64,000 nucleotides of DNA. Origin: Rhynchonema sp. JSB1_4. Taxonomy: Eukaryota; Nematoda; Chromadorea; Monhysterida; Xyalidae. The DNA lies in NCBI GenBank assembly GCA_030248065.1, contig JASAMV010008781.1:62001-126000 (forward strand), in the 5' to 3' direction. The notes beneath the pieces are model-generated. The model had not been told where the DNA came from. It worked only from the letters and a program-made list of their open reading frames with translations, and did no database searches. This document shows, in pieces, positions 25,101 through 35,299 of this stretch (the stretch's first letter is position 1; each line of letters starts with the position of its first letter). The position numbers and the translations under genes were made by a program.

Positions 25101-28100
25101 ATTTTTTGTCTGTTTCAGGCCATTTCCCGACAACATTTTCTTCAAAATAGGCGTTTTTGGACCATGGGTATCCTTAAGTACTGGAAAAATATTTGGAAAA
25201 AAAACGGTTTTTTTTCGGAAAAGAAACGGTTTTTTTCCGAAAATATATTTTGCGGAAAAATACGCAAGTATAGTTCATCGAAATAAAAAAATTTCAAAAG
25301 TTCACTCAATAACCTGTTGTTGCGAGTGGAGCATGAACCTAACGCCGAGTCCAGCGTGGAAACACATGTAGGACAGCAAAATGCCTGATCATTCAAGATA
25401 ATTGTGATGACCAGTGCACCGATCACATGAAATTTCGGTTAAAAACTGAAAATTACAAACCTTTATTTTTGGCCGTCGCGGCTTTGAGATGATCCTCAAT
25501 TGAGTTTGATTGGTGTTGCTTGAAATTCACTGCGGTGTCGTCTTCTTTGATGTGAACCTGGAACGATAATAAAGTCGAACACTTCAAGTTCAAGTTTTGA
25601 CAATACGAATGACAACTGCTTCAAGTGAAAACCATTTTATTACCATAAACATATCAGCGTCTGATTTTGCAGTCCCAATAGTGCGTTTCGGCACGCCATC
25701 AGTTAGTAAAACAGTGGAGACAAAGTTCGAGAAAATCGGTAGCCACGAGCCTTTGAGTGCGAAAAGACCAGAGGATTCATTGGCTGAAACAAGAAAACAG
25801 ATTCGTTAGAATTTGTTCATTATTCGGTTCAGTATGTTCGCGACCAGGTTCAGTATGCTAAGCCAATCAAATAGCTGCAACAATGTCTTCATGCATGCAC
25901 TATGTTAGTGTGCAAGGTACTGAATAATAAAAACCGCTATGATAACACGAAACAGGCAACAACCAACATTTCTGAGCGAGATACGCCGCACATCTATCTG
26001 CGAGTGTGATTAGGGCTTCAGCATTTTTGTCACTGATCTCTGCCTTCGACAGCAGCTCGATCAGAAATCGCGTATCGAACACACGACCCTGCAGTTTGTG
26101 GACTTGTCGGCCGAGTGAAGCCGAACTGGTCAGGTCAATGGCATCGAGCATTTGCTCCAACGTTTGCAGCGAGACTGGAAATAATAGCCGGATTGAATGG
26201 ATGGTATGCCCAAGCGGCGACAGACGGTCAGGCAGCTCTATGTGCTTTGATCGGACATCGAACTTGGTGATCGGATCGAATGACGGGTCGCAATCAGTTA
26301 CATCATTGAATATCTCAAAATATTCTGAAAAAGTTTCCACAAGACACGTGCGAACCCAAGGCAGACTGGTTAAATCATCGCGTTTGACATCGACCCAATC
26401 CCAAAATTAATCGGCTACTGCGCTAACCCACTTGGAAATGACGACAACACACATGGACGTTGTGTCCGAACAGATCTGCAATTGTTGCGTTTCTCGCTCT
26501 GATCTCAACTCACTGATGAACTGCGTCAAATCGCGTATCGAAATGTCGGGTAAGCGTCTATCGCTGTCTGCATTCGCCTGACCAAAAGCCGCATCCGTTG
26601 TGTCCTGAAAACAAACTAATTGTTGTGAGGAAATGTTTTCACAATATCACATACGGAACGGATGATTTTAGCTCACTGGTTTTCCGACAAGGTGCAGCGG
26701 ATAATCGTGATCATCAGTATAAATCAGTTGCTGTGTACTGTACTGTACTCGGCATAAAAGAAGTAGACAAAAAAACCAACCATTGCAGTTCTCACAGCCT
26801 CTTCATCATCAATCAGAGCCTGAAGTACGGCTTTGGCTTCCTTGAAACATCCAGCTATGTCGCGACTCCGCAGTGTCACCGAACAGCTGCTTTCACATAT
26901 CTTTTCCTAACAGTAATGGTGTTGAAAATTTTATTGTGTTAGGAAAATGATGTTCGCCAGTTTTGAAAAAATCAGAAAATAATTTGAGCTAACCAGATTG
27001 TGTGCTTCATCAAAAATTACCACTGCATTTTTCACACTAATTTTATTTGCATTCCGAACCTAAAACATTGAAATTTTGGTGGTTGCACATCAAAACAAAC
27101 GTGACAAAAAATGTTATTCTTGAAAACCGACTAACAGCCTGATCCAGAATATAATTGTACGGCATGAGAATGAGGTCAGCGTCTTCATACATGTCTCGCG
27201 TTTGGTAGTAAGGACAAATTCTGGAAAAATATGAAAATGGACATTAAATCAGAAAAAAGATTTCAAAAAGAGTTTCTGACTTTTTATTTCTTCCGTGCGT
27301 CATCAAATCCTCAATGTCACTGGCTTTGCTGCAGCTGAAGAAATTCTTGTCGACCAGTGCTGCAAGCAAATAATCAAGTCAGATTTCTTGATTTCGCGTT
27401 ATGATTTTACTTCATTGTATCAATAGAGCATTGCAAGCATAACGAGAAAAAGCCCAAATTCAACTAAATTTAGAGTGCAATAAGATTAGTTCCTCTGTAC
27501 CTTTTTCATACCCATTATAGTAGTGGCAACGGCGCGATTTCACGAGACTTCGGCAAATGTTGTTCTGAAAACACAACTTGCACTAAACGTCTCCCATATT
27601 CCTTGGACCGATCAGCAAAGAAGTCACTGAGTCACTAACTCGGACGGTGCTGTTCGACTCCGAAGTGACCTTGTCGTTCAGGCACAGTTGATCCCGCGAG
27701 CCCAACGTGCACACTTTGATTATTCTGAAATCGTAACTCAGATGAATCCATGGAAAAATTGCAATCAAGACAACATCAGATGAAAAAAGGCACCCAGCAT
27801 AGACTGTTTTGTTCAATTCGCGAACCACTTGTGATAATTGACTGTGCGTGCGACTCGTGTAGAATATACGAGGTCGATCGAGTAAACCTGCGGATGTTTG
27901 GAATCAATTGGTTTGAAATTGATTTGGCACAAAGCGTTGTAATTGGGAAATCCAATTCAAAAATTGGAAAAAGCGCAGAACATCTGCCTGTCTGCCAAGC
28001 CAGTTGTGGTCAATAACGGCGAGAACATTCCTTGTCATTGATACACAACAACGATCAAGAAACCTCGACGTTGTAGTTTTTTGATGTCACAAATAACTGA

Positions 28101-28824
28101 AAATAACTTGAATATGCAACAAAAGAGAACAACCTTTGCCAACATCCTCCGTGGCACCACTCGTTCCAGCACAGTCCAGTTGCACATTCTGTAGCTGTGT
28201 GCGCAACTGCATGTTTCTGTGCAACAGCCATGCGCACGATGCACAAAGTAGGCAGAGCGTTTTGCCCGTGCCCGTCGGTGACTCGAGCAGTGCGTGTTCA
28301 CCCTGCAAAATCAGGCAAGACATAATTTATCAAATATTGTCAGCCAAATGAGTGGATTAGGCCATGACTAAGAACCAGCCTACGCCCTTTGATGACGTGA
28401 TCAATTATGGACTCGGCCACGCATTTTGGAAAAAGCTAGTCGTTTCAAAATTGACTTCCTATTTTCTCAGGCTTGGGATTAGACCAAGCCCCGAGCCTTC
28501 TATCGCGAAATCTTAAATTTGCGTTTTTTGTCTCAACGCAACAAGACTAGCTTTTGCCAACATGCCTCGGCCACTACAAAACCGTCACCGGATAGAATTG
28601 AACTCAGCTTCAGGCGGTGCTAGCAACTGTTTGACACAACCGGACAAATGCAGGCATGGATCCAAACTACCATATTGAACCATAAAAAGGCAGATTGGGT
28701 GAAATTAATAAAAGTTACCAACCAACTCCAAACTCTGCATCACTTTCTCCATGTACACTTTCTGGCACGGATACGGCTGATAGGGAAAGTCCACCTCCAC
28801 GCCCCGAATCGGCACTTTCACCAT
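7111..28824 (-). CDS. rtel1: RTEL1-like Rad3/XPD-family DNA helicase
   Basis: Twenty-two exons run down from the ATG at 28824 to 21457: 28723-28824, 28134-28302, 27794-27887, 27640-27724, 27501-27564, 27281-27359, 27136-27220, 26994-27059, 26781-26906, about 26453-26604, about 25968-26365, 25644-25783, 25461-25557, 25314-25384, 24744-24811, 24536-24649, 24098-24224, 23221-23376, 22751-22903, 22308-22423, 21871-21985 and 21457-21658. Visible motifs: Walker [22 protein letters not shown]; iron-sulphur cysteines in GSRDQLC, RRCHYY and ICPYY; the DEAH box; [21 protein letters not shown]; motif [13 protein letters not shown]. Final exons 7483-7599, 7275-7416 and 7111-7181 encode a harmonin-like repeat (LYGALSRYQ...[16 protein letters not shown]), as at vertebrate RTEL1 C-termini. 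Exon 22 ends in phase 1 but 7599 begins in phase 0, so at least one linker exon is missing, or the tail is a separate transcript. Role: D-loop, G4 and telomere maintenance. Confidence 0.9.
7605..17215. other. Long stretch with no recognisable gene
   Basis: About 9.6 kb between the RTEL1 C-terminal exons and the receptor gene. I found no exon with family resemblance on either strand. The longest open frame (9469-10110, +, 213 codons) overlaps other open frames on both strands and matches nothing I know. Small features are ATAC/GTAC simple repeats near 10335-10380 and 14708-14746. The stretch may be one very long RTEL1 intron, or RTEL1 intron plus receptor regulatory DNA. Confidence 0.5.
17348..19039 (+). 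CDS. Seven-transmembrane receptor, rhodopsin-like, orphan
   Basis: Six exons join in phase: 17348-17668, 17755-17910, 17972-18197, 18334-18497, 18586-18713 and 18790-19039 (TGA). Hydrophobic segments appear in order: [112 protein letters not shown] and [18 protein letters not shown]. The last holds an NP that fits the NPxxY position. TM3 ends ARFVCYRDP in place of DRY. The cytoplasmic tail is acidic, with EPPLYEED and PPPPYGP, a candidate PPxY WW-domain ligand. In-frame ATGs at 17216 and 17264 could extend the N-terminus. It is probably a plasma-membrane G-protein-coupled receptor; the ligand is unknown. It lies on the opposite strand between RTEL1 exons. Confidence 0.75.
19040..20260. other. 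No gene seen
   Basis: About 1.2 kb downstream of the receptor. I find no exon or structured repeat. Open frames up to 106 codons overlap into the hAT-like element at 20261 and have no family resemblance. Confidence 0.5.
20261..20592. mobile_element. hAT-like MITE, TSD attatgct/attatgcc
   Basis: Ends are CAGTGGTGTCGTTGG and CAACGACACCGTTG. Flanks ATTATGCT (20253-20260) and ATTATGCC (20593-20600) match at 7 of 8. The interior is non-coding, with a central GAAAATGCCAAAAATCG phrase. Its terminus belongs to the CAGTG-N-GT group found throughout the window. Confidence 0.82.
21177..21297. mobile_element. 121-bp element with perfect 28-bp terminal inverted repeats
   Basis: The first 28 bases, starting CCTGGGCCCGGTCCACAG, are exactly the reverse complement of the last 28. 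The short interior is GTTAGT/GTTAAT-rich (GTTAGTGTTAGTG...GTTAATGTTAGTG) and nearly palindromic. The perfect arms suggest recent activity or a selected hairpin. No clear duplication is visible at the edges (CAG before, ACC after). A diverged relative sits at 5896-6100. Confidence 0.75.
22143..22189. repeat. Small hairpin, CCAGTGTAAA/TTTACACTGG
   Basis: TTGCCAGTGTAAAGATC is followed after a short loop by GCTTTTACACTGGTCAA. This is a variant of the GACCAGCGTAAA hairpin family scattered in the window. It lies in the RTEL1 intron between 21985 and 22308. Confidence 0.6.
23031..23102. repeat. Hairpin MITE, TTCGACCAGC/GCTGGTCGAA
   Basis: AATTTCGACCAGC at the left and GCTGGTCGAATT at the right flank about 45 bases of AT-rich loop with TTTTTACGCTGG. 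It lies in the RTEL1 intron between 22903 and 23221 and belongs to the same family as 61063-61129 and 57491-57533. Confidence 0.7.
23405..23790. mobile_element. hAT-like MITE in RTEL1 intron, TSD ggttatgt
   Basis: The octamer GGTTATGT flanks both ends exactly (23397-23404 and 23791-23798). The right end GGACCAGGAACTATTCAC matches the CAGTGTAGTTCCTGGTCC terminus of the 37954 element; the left end (CGGCGTAGTCCCCCAGG) is diverged. The interior repeats TACACTAATTTCCCC. It lies between RTEL1 exons 17 and 18. Confidence 0.85.
24851..25272. mobile_element. Element with TATACTTGCG termini, TSD gttcatcg
   Basis: Terminal inverted repeat is TATACTTGCG at the left and CGCAAGTATA at the right. GTTCATCG occurs exactly at 24843-24850 and 25273-25280. 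Both arms are full of CCGTTTTTTTCCG/CGGAAAAAAACGG blocks that can pair. An 8-bp duplication suggests hAT-type mobilisation, but the termini are unlike the CAGTG group. It lies in the intron between RTEL1 exons 14 and 15. Confidence 0.85.
28405..28575. repeat. Imperfect inverted repeat in RTEL1 intron 1
   Basis: CGGCCACGCATTTTGGAAAA and the later GCTTTTGCCAACATGCCTCGG pair, sharing AAAAGCTAGTC. This is a MITE-like palindrome of about 170 bp. I could not define a duplication. Confidence 0.5.
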
Positions 28825-29359
28825 ATTGAAAGCTCTACAATTGAACAAAATGAACAGTGAAGTCCAGTTTGAATAGAATCAGCAACAACAGCAACAGCAG
28901 ATTTTCTCACAGATATTCGAAGTTGACCAACACAACTTACGTCGAGCAAAATCATCGCACATCTTTTTCGCTGAGTAATATTAATCTCGATTTATGTATA
29001 TGGACGCCTCCTCAGTGCCGAGATTACCGAAGCCAAAGCTATCACGCAAAAAGCATAAAACACTTAGCTGTCAATGAAGAAAGGCTCGCATTATAAGGAC
29101 AAGGCAATGACTAGGTCATAATAGTTCAAGAGAACGGTGGTAAAAAATAAAATAGGAAGAACTCGGTTATCAATAATCTCATCTCATTTACTCACGCTGA
29201 TTGCACAATAAAAAGCACAAAAATCCAGCACTCATTTCAGTGAGGCAAAGAGAGTTAGTAGAGCGGACAAGCATGCTGGAAAGAAATGATTTCTAAACAA
29301 ATATTCTATGAACCAAGCAATTACATGGCAGCTAGCTCATCCAAACTCAGCACATCATG

Positions 29360-32300
29360 TCATCGTTGTGCGTTGATGCCATCGGCAATGTCACGACTCA
29401 TTGAGTCCAGTTCTTTCAATAAATAGTCCAAGAGCTCGACATCGTCATTCAGCAGCAACGGCATTTTGGTGTAGAAGCGCGTTTGCATTGTGCTGATTAG
29501 CAGCGATGACAGAATGTGACCACCGATTAGATATCTGAAGCACAGAAACGAATGTTTCCGCAACCAGAACAAAACACATATTTTGATATTTGATAACCGA
29601 TATTTTCTATGCTTGCAATTCGGTTGAAAACGACAGACACAGTGAACACAAAAGGCGAAAATGATCTGCTTTGGTATAAAACAAAGCATAACCCCTTTTC
29701 TGACGTTGAGTTCTGTACTGACGAAGCGAAACACAAAAACTGGAAAACATATAAAAACAAACATGCAAGTCCAGACACAGAAAGGTTATCCACATAAAAC
29801 TAAACAAACCTGAACAAATTAGTTTTGACAAATCGTCTGTTGTGTTCCGCAATCCATTGTTTCCAATTTCGTTCTACCACCTGTGAAACACAAAAGACAT
29901 TTCGTCTACAAAGGCCAAAACACAAAATTGAAAAATCTATATATAACAAATAGCCAACTAACCAGCCAAGCGGCGGTCACTTTCGTCATGCCGGTTGCTG
30001 CCCTGCCGGGATGCTCTTGGTGAAATACTTGATCGATTATGTTCACGTGCACGGGCCACACCACCATCGGCATGCCTGCATGATACAAAAAGCTAAGAAA
30101 ATGTTTTCTCTGGTGCACAGATCTTGCCGGTGTCAACTAAGGTTCTATTATCACGCGCACAAACTGCCAAAAACGCAAAATTGAAACGCACAGAAATACA
30201 CGTTCTATTCTCAAACTACGAGCAACCGTGGTGTATTTCTTTCCATGTGTTTTACAACAAAGTAAAATATACAAGTGGAGTGAAAAGCGCTGCATGAAAA
30301 CTAATCTCGAAATAACTCTACGCCAAAATCTGGACAGAATCTATGTCTCTGTGATTGCCCTGCCTGTCGCCGATTACTAAAAAACTTTTTTTTCCCATCT
30401 TCACTTTTTGTGGTTCTCTGTTGTTACCAGTGGGACCAAAACACCAACCAACACGAAGAAAATACCAACCCATTCCAAATAACATATTTCCGGCACATAG
30501 TCCAGCCGTGTGCATTGCAAAATTGAAAGGTCGCCAATTTGGGGCACCGTCAATGACCGACGGCACCAGACGCCCGTCAACATAACGATAGGTGACGTAG
30601 GTCGACAACATATACCTGAATTGATGCAATTTTTATACGGCTTCTAGTTGCGTCAAACTTGGTAAAATGATCAGACATTTCCAAGGTTACAGATGCCACT
30701 AAGTTTTATCAGCGTAAAGTTGTGATCAGACAACAAATAATTCTGACAAACGATTTCTGAGCTGTGTGACATAAGCAAAGCTCTTGAATTCTTTAAGACG
30801 GTTTGCCAGAGAAAATCGACCATTTTTGAGGCAAAATAACATTTTTGACTTTTGGGTGCCAAATTAACGTGCTTGGTAAGTTAGATAAGCCGACCAATTT
30901 TTTCGGCCCAACTCAGCTTATTTCTTCAGATATGACCATTTTTGTGCATTCTACCAGCACACCCATTTTGCACCCGGACAAAAAAATTGAAAACGTCATA
31001 ACTTGGACTAGCGTGAACCGTTTTGAAAAATTTAAAAAACATTCGGATTCTACGCTCCTGCAGATGCTTCCTGGCCAATATGTGCTAACTGGCTCTACAG
31101 GGTGACCCAAAAGTTCTATTTCAGGAAAAAAATTTTTCCAAGTTTTGGTCAATGTTCAAGCGAAAAAAGTTCTTAACGGATTGTGGGGGCTTGAAAAGCG
31201 GATAACGGCATCATGTTCCCAAGGCATTTTGCTACAACTTTTGCAAAGATACTTGGGTGCGCAAATGTATTAATAAAAAAATACAACCGCATGAAGTCAC
31301 CCACCCACACACACACACACAACCACCAACAGTGCGCACGCAGCAGGCTTGCGCACAGGGGATCGGCTGTCTGCCTGTATGCTTGTTATGCGCGTATGTA
31401 AATAATATGCGCGGATGCAAACGGTTTGTGTATCCAGTGACACAACATATATGTTTATTACACACAGTGTGGCTCAAAAGTTTATGTCCCTGGTGAAAAG
31501 TCATTTCGGTGTGACACAGGAACTCATTGAGCTTTGCATTCAATTGGAACCCGTCCATTGTGCTCAGGGCGTGCTACTTGTCTTGTTTGACTGTAACGTG
31601 CTGCATTATCTGTGTGACACCAAATTCACCAATGTTGCCAAAAAAGCTAGCTGTGTCAAAAGCGGTGAAAATGTCAAGTGCACACAGAAAACCCAAACGC
31701 TTAGACTTGTGGGGCAAATCTTGGAGTATTAATGTTGATTCACATAATGGCATCATGTAATCCTTGCAGCGCAAAAACATGACACAGATTGGGTTTTTGC
31801 ATTGTATCCGTGTGACGGTAATGCACTAAATGTTTTTTTCAACTTATTTACTGTATTGATTGCCATCATGTTGCACATGAACATCCACATTCTGTTTACG
31901 GTTTAGTAGAAACTGCTGTCTGCTTCTTTATCAGCTTTTCATTGATTTGACATTTCCTTGCTTTCGACATGCTATGTACATGCTTCATTGTTATTTGTGA
32001 GAAAGGGGCTTCGCTAAAATAAATGCAAAAGATGAACAAGTTTTATTCTTGTACTTGAATGTGTATATCACTCTATTGATACAAATGAAAAAAGTTCTAC
32101 ATTGTTTGTATTTGGGACTGTCAAGGAAGTCGAAGTGTATGAAAATCATCATAGAAAGTGTAATCAGAAAGACTCTGAAAAGTGAAAGGGGTCAAATATC
32201 CAAAAATGCCAGGGCGACAATAAAGTGAAATGGTAAAATAGAAAACAGCCAGAATTACGTGTGCATCACACGCACATAGGTATAGTGATGTATAACTGCT

Positions 32301-33838
32301 TGACATCTTTGGCAACAAAAAAATGTATGCATGTATGCATATAAGTGCAAAAATCTTCGCTGATCTGGGGGAATGCGGTTTAGGTAACATGAGGCTAACG
32401 ACAGAACTGAGAAAATTTGTAAATTTTGCTCTCATTTCAGCATCAAGTGCGTTGTGCAACACACAACAAAGGGCCTGGAGAAGCCACGCAAGCTGAAGAA
32501 GAGGATCAAGAAAGTAAAGGATCAAGACGGCAAGGAGAGAGACGTCGAATATTGGGATATGAACAATCCAGGCGGCCATTATATTGCGTATGTTGCCCGC
32601 AAGAAAGGCTGGGTGGTGCTGGATGATTTCCAGTTGCCGAAAACGATAACAGACGCTCAGGCAGGCAGCCGATCCCCTGTGCGCAAGCCTACTGCGTGTG
32701 TGGGTGGGTGACTTCATGTGGTTGTATTTTTTTATTAATACATTTGCGCACCCAAGTATCTTTGCAAAAGTTGTAGCAAAATGCCTTGGGAACATGATAC
32801 CGTTATCCGCTTTTCAAGCCCCCACAATCCGTTAAGAACTTTTTTCGCTTGAACATTGGCCAAAACTTGGAAAAAATTTTTTTCCTGAAATAGAACTTTT
32901 TGAGTCACCCTGTACAGCCAGTTAGCACATATTGGCCAGGAAGCATCTGCAGGAGCGTAGAATCCGAATGTTTTTTAAATTTTTCAAAACGGTTCACGCT
33001 GGTCCAAGTTATGACGTTTTCAATTTTTTTGCCTGGGTGCGAAATGGGTGCGCAGGCGGAATTTACAAAAATGGTCATATCTCAGGAAATAAGAGTTGGG
33101 CCGAAAAAATTGGTCGGCTTATCTAACTTACCAAGCACGTTGATGTGGCACCCAAAAGTCAAAAAACCTTATTTTGCCTCAACCCCGTGTGTATAGCGGT
33201 CGAACTTCTCAGGCAAACCGTCTTAAGTAAAAACCGTCTGTCGGTTCAATCACCATAGTGCTTTCTTCAATTTTAATTCTCAACATTCGTTGACAAAAAT
33301 CCCAACTTACGGCACGAAAGCAGCGCCAACCATACTGCTGAGCCGGCCTGACATCACATTGGGTAGCGTGTATTCGTACATGAACCTCATTGTCAGCAGA
33401 CTGCCGGCACAACTGACCATTGGCGGCACTCGCAACGTCCATGTCAGCCATCGTCTGCAATATTTGAAAATACAACGGGCAAACAAAAAATGGAAATTAT
33501 TAATTAAGGAGCTGAAATAATTTAATGGGTAACGATGAAAAGTGCCAACATTGACAGGAGCAATTCTGTCCTTAATGTAATTCCAAATTTTGAAATGGTT
33601 CGCACTAAACAAAAATTAGGTCCAGCAAAGACTCGGATGTATGTATGTCCCATCTCAACTTTACAATATTGCTGAATTTAACATACCTGTCAGAATCATT
33701 CGGCCAACTCCGCCGAATCGTTGAGAGAAACAAGGTCAGCGACGTCGGATCATTTCGAAATCTGTTAATCCACAGCGATGTGAACCTAAATTTGTGTTTT
33801 CTCAATTTCCGCAATCTTCGCTCGGAAATAAAGAACAT
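29360..33838 (-). CDS. TMEM126-like mitochondrial membrane protein, paralogue A
   Basis: Six exons join in phase: 33687-33838, 33311-33454, 30470-30615, 29963-30075, 29810-29880 and 29360-29534, giving 266 aa. The N-terminus (MFFISERRLRKLRKHKFRF) is strongly basic, as in mitochondrial presequences. Hydrophobic stretches follow: PPMVSCAGSLLTMRFMYEYT, AMHTAGLCAGNML, GMPMVVWPVHVNII, LIGGHILSSLLIS. The order resembles TMEM126 proteins, which help assemble complex I; this family call is my inference from layout and scattered identities. Paralogue B at 35300-39812 has the same exon phases around its first junction (SWPNDSDR|RW here, RWPNWSER|WQ there). The 2.7-kb intron between 30615 and 33311 holds a foldback transposon. 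The ATG is only 17 nt after the stop of the upstream 120-aa gene. Confidence 0.72.
30797..33222. mobile_element. Foldback element with about 580-bp inverted arms
   Basis: Left arm 30797-31379 and right arm about 32659-33222 are near-identical inverted copies. They share ACGGTTTGCC at the tips, TTTGGGTGCCA, CATATTGGCCAGGAAGCATC and a CACCCACC stretch before GCGCACAGGGGATCGGC. The tips are flanked by TTAA on both sides (30793-30796 and 33223-33226), so the target duplication may be TTAA or TA. The 1.28-kb centre carries a spliced-looking exon of a peptidase-C19-like protein and no transposase I recognise. The whole element lies in the paralogue A intron. Confidence 0.82.
32441..32657 (+). pseudogene. 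Captured exon fragment resembling a ubiquitin-specific protease (C19) C-terminus
   Basis: After a good acceptor (CTCATTTCAG) the frame reads IKCVVQHTTKGLEKPRKL, a lysine-rich linker, then EYWDMNNPGGHYIAYVARKK and GWVVLDDFQLPK. The order 'V..H....GGHYIAYV....W...DD' is the histidine/aspartate box near the end of USP catalytic domains. The frame runs straight into the right inverted arm near 32658, where similarity stops, so this is a truncated host exon inside a transposon. An antisense frame of 224 codons overlaps it, but the sense strand has the splice site and the motif. The C19 assignment is tentative. Confidence 0.5.
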
Positions 33839-33855
33839 CTGGTTGCTAATCGCGG

Positions 33856-35057
33856 TCAATCTTTGTACAAAAAGGCAGGTTCGACCAACCGATTGTCCAC
33901 CGTCGGTCTTCTTTTGACAGGATTTGTCCATAAATCCACAATGTCGGCGTCCATCCGTACTGTCGAGCTGCCCACATCACGTGAATCAGCATACATGTCA
34001 TGTGGACTGCGCTGGAGTTGGCGTGGCTCCTGTAAGTGAAAAGTTACAATCCTTTCAGGTCTTTTCTGTCGTGACCTTCAATACGGTGAAACCCTAAGTA
34101 CAGTGATTATTGTCACAGGAATTTTTCGTCCCGGATCGTTTGATGACCTTGTGATTACCACGTTATAACAGTGAAGTGAATACTTAATTGAAACTATTTT
34201 AAACCTGTTAGCAAAAAACAAAGAATTGAACCTGTGTTTCATGGTTCCTTTGCTTCTTGGAGAAATCGTCCTTATTTCGATACGCTTTCGCGTAATTGTC
34301 ACTTTTCGTTTCGCATTCTTTCTGCTGATCCAACTAAAATTAAATCAGTGACATGATATATTTGACGTCTTACCAAATCAATAGACAATTCAAATACAGG
34401 CTGCAGCGTTTCTCAAACCTAGTTACAGGTTCGATTGTTCCGAGACCACTAATAACGAGCTCAGCTGGTCCAGATGATTATCACTAGCAGTGTTAGAGAT
34501 CTTTGGGTTACCAGCACCCGTCCCTGACATATGAAGGACTCGGCACCCGCCCGACATCTGAGAAACAACAGATACCCAACAATTCTGAAAATAGCCGACA
34601 ACCATTAAAATCTCGCTCATTTGCATTAATGGCAAAAAAAGTGTTTGCTCAATTGATTTAATACAAAGATTTAAGATTTCTTAACGAGAATCCTTGCTGC
34701 TGCTGTGAAATGTATGGCTAAAAAATGAGTGTCCTCGAATTTTTTCCTGGCACCGTCTGTTCTTCGAATGTATGGTACCAAAACCCAAAGTCCTGGAGGC
34801 AATCGGCACCTACTCATTAAGCAGGCATCCAGTCTCGACATCGTTCAATCCTTGTTAGAAAGTGTGGAAACATTCGAATGAAGTGTACAAAGCAAGAAAT
34901 GGCGATATTAACTGATCGGTGCTGTAAGATTGATATGCTGGCTCACAGCTGAACAGACCTTTTTCTGCAGTTCCAACTGTCGTTTCTGGTATTCGGCTTC
35001 GGCTCGATCGTGACGCCATTTGGCCGCCGCCGACACCGGGAAATTTTCATTTGACAT
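33856..35057 (-). CDS. Small charged 120-aa protein of unknown function
   Basis: Three exons, all phase 0, at 34959-35057, 34232-34321 and 33856-34029, encode 33+30+57 residues. It starts MSNENFPVSAAAKWRHDRAE and continues as a charged, probably helical segment (YQKRQLELQKK, KECETKSDNYAKAYRNKDDF, KKQRNHETQ). It ends in an acidic tail (ADIVDLWTNP, LVEPAFLYKD). There is no signal peptide or membrane segment. A loose resemblance to small charged mitochondrial subunits is not strong enough to name. The stop is 17 nt before the ATG of TMEM126-like A, and the gene starts 243 nt after TMEM126-like B ends, all on one strand, which suggests an operon. Confidence 0.7.
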
Positions 35058-35299
35058 TTGGTCGCACTGAAGATGGGTGAAACAAAAGCTAATGTGCCAG
35101 AAAACCGTAGTCTAATGACGGAAATCAAATATTATAAGTCGATTCGCAGCAACGACTTGAGATCAGTTAAATCAGCAATGAACATGCATTGTCTCTCTTC
35201 CCGATTATTGAGCAAATTGATAATTTATCGATCTGTACAGACATACGACTAGCACACACCGCACAACAGGTTTACCAAATTCAGCGACATCTATATCAG

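Noticed and set aside
32121..32795. 224-codon minus-strand open frame in the foldback element
   Set aside because: It is antisense to the splice-supported C19-like exon and runs into the inverted arm; no motif and no splice support.
33853..33885. Sequence TTTGTACAAAAAGGCAGG resembling a Gateway attB1 site
   Set aside because: It has two mismatches to attB1, no attB2 or vector sequence nearby, and lies in the C-terminal codons of the 120-aa gene. Most likely coincidence, not cloning contamination.
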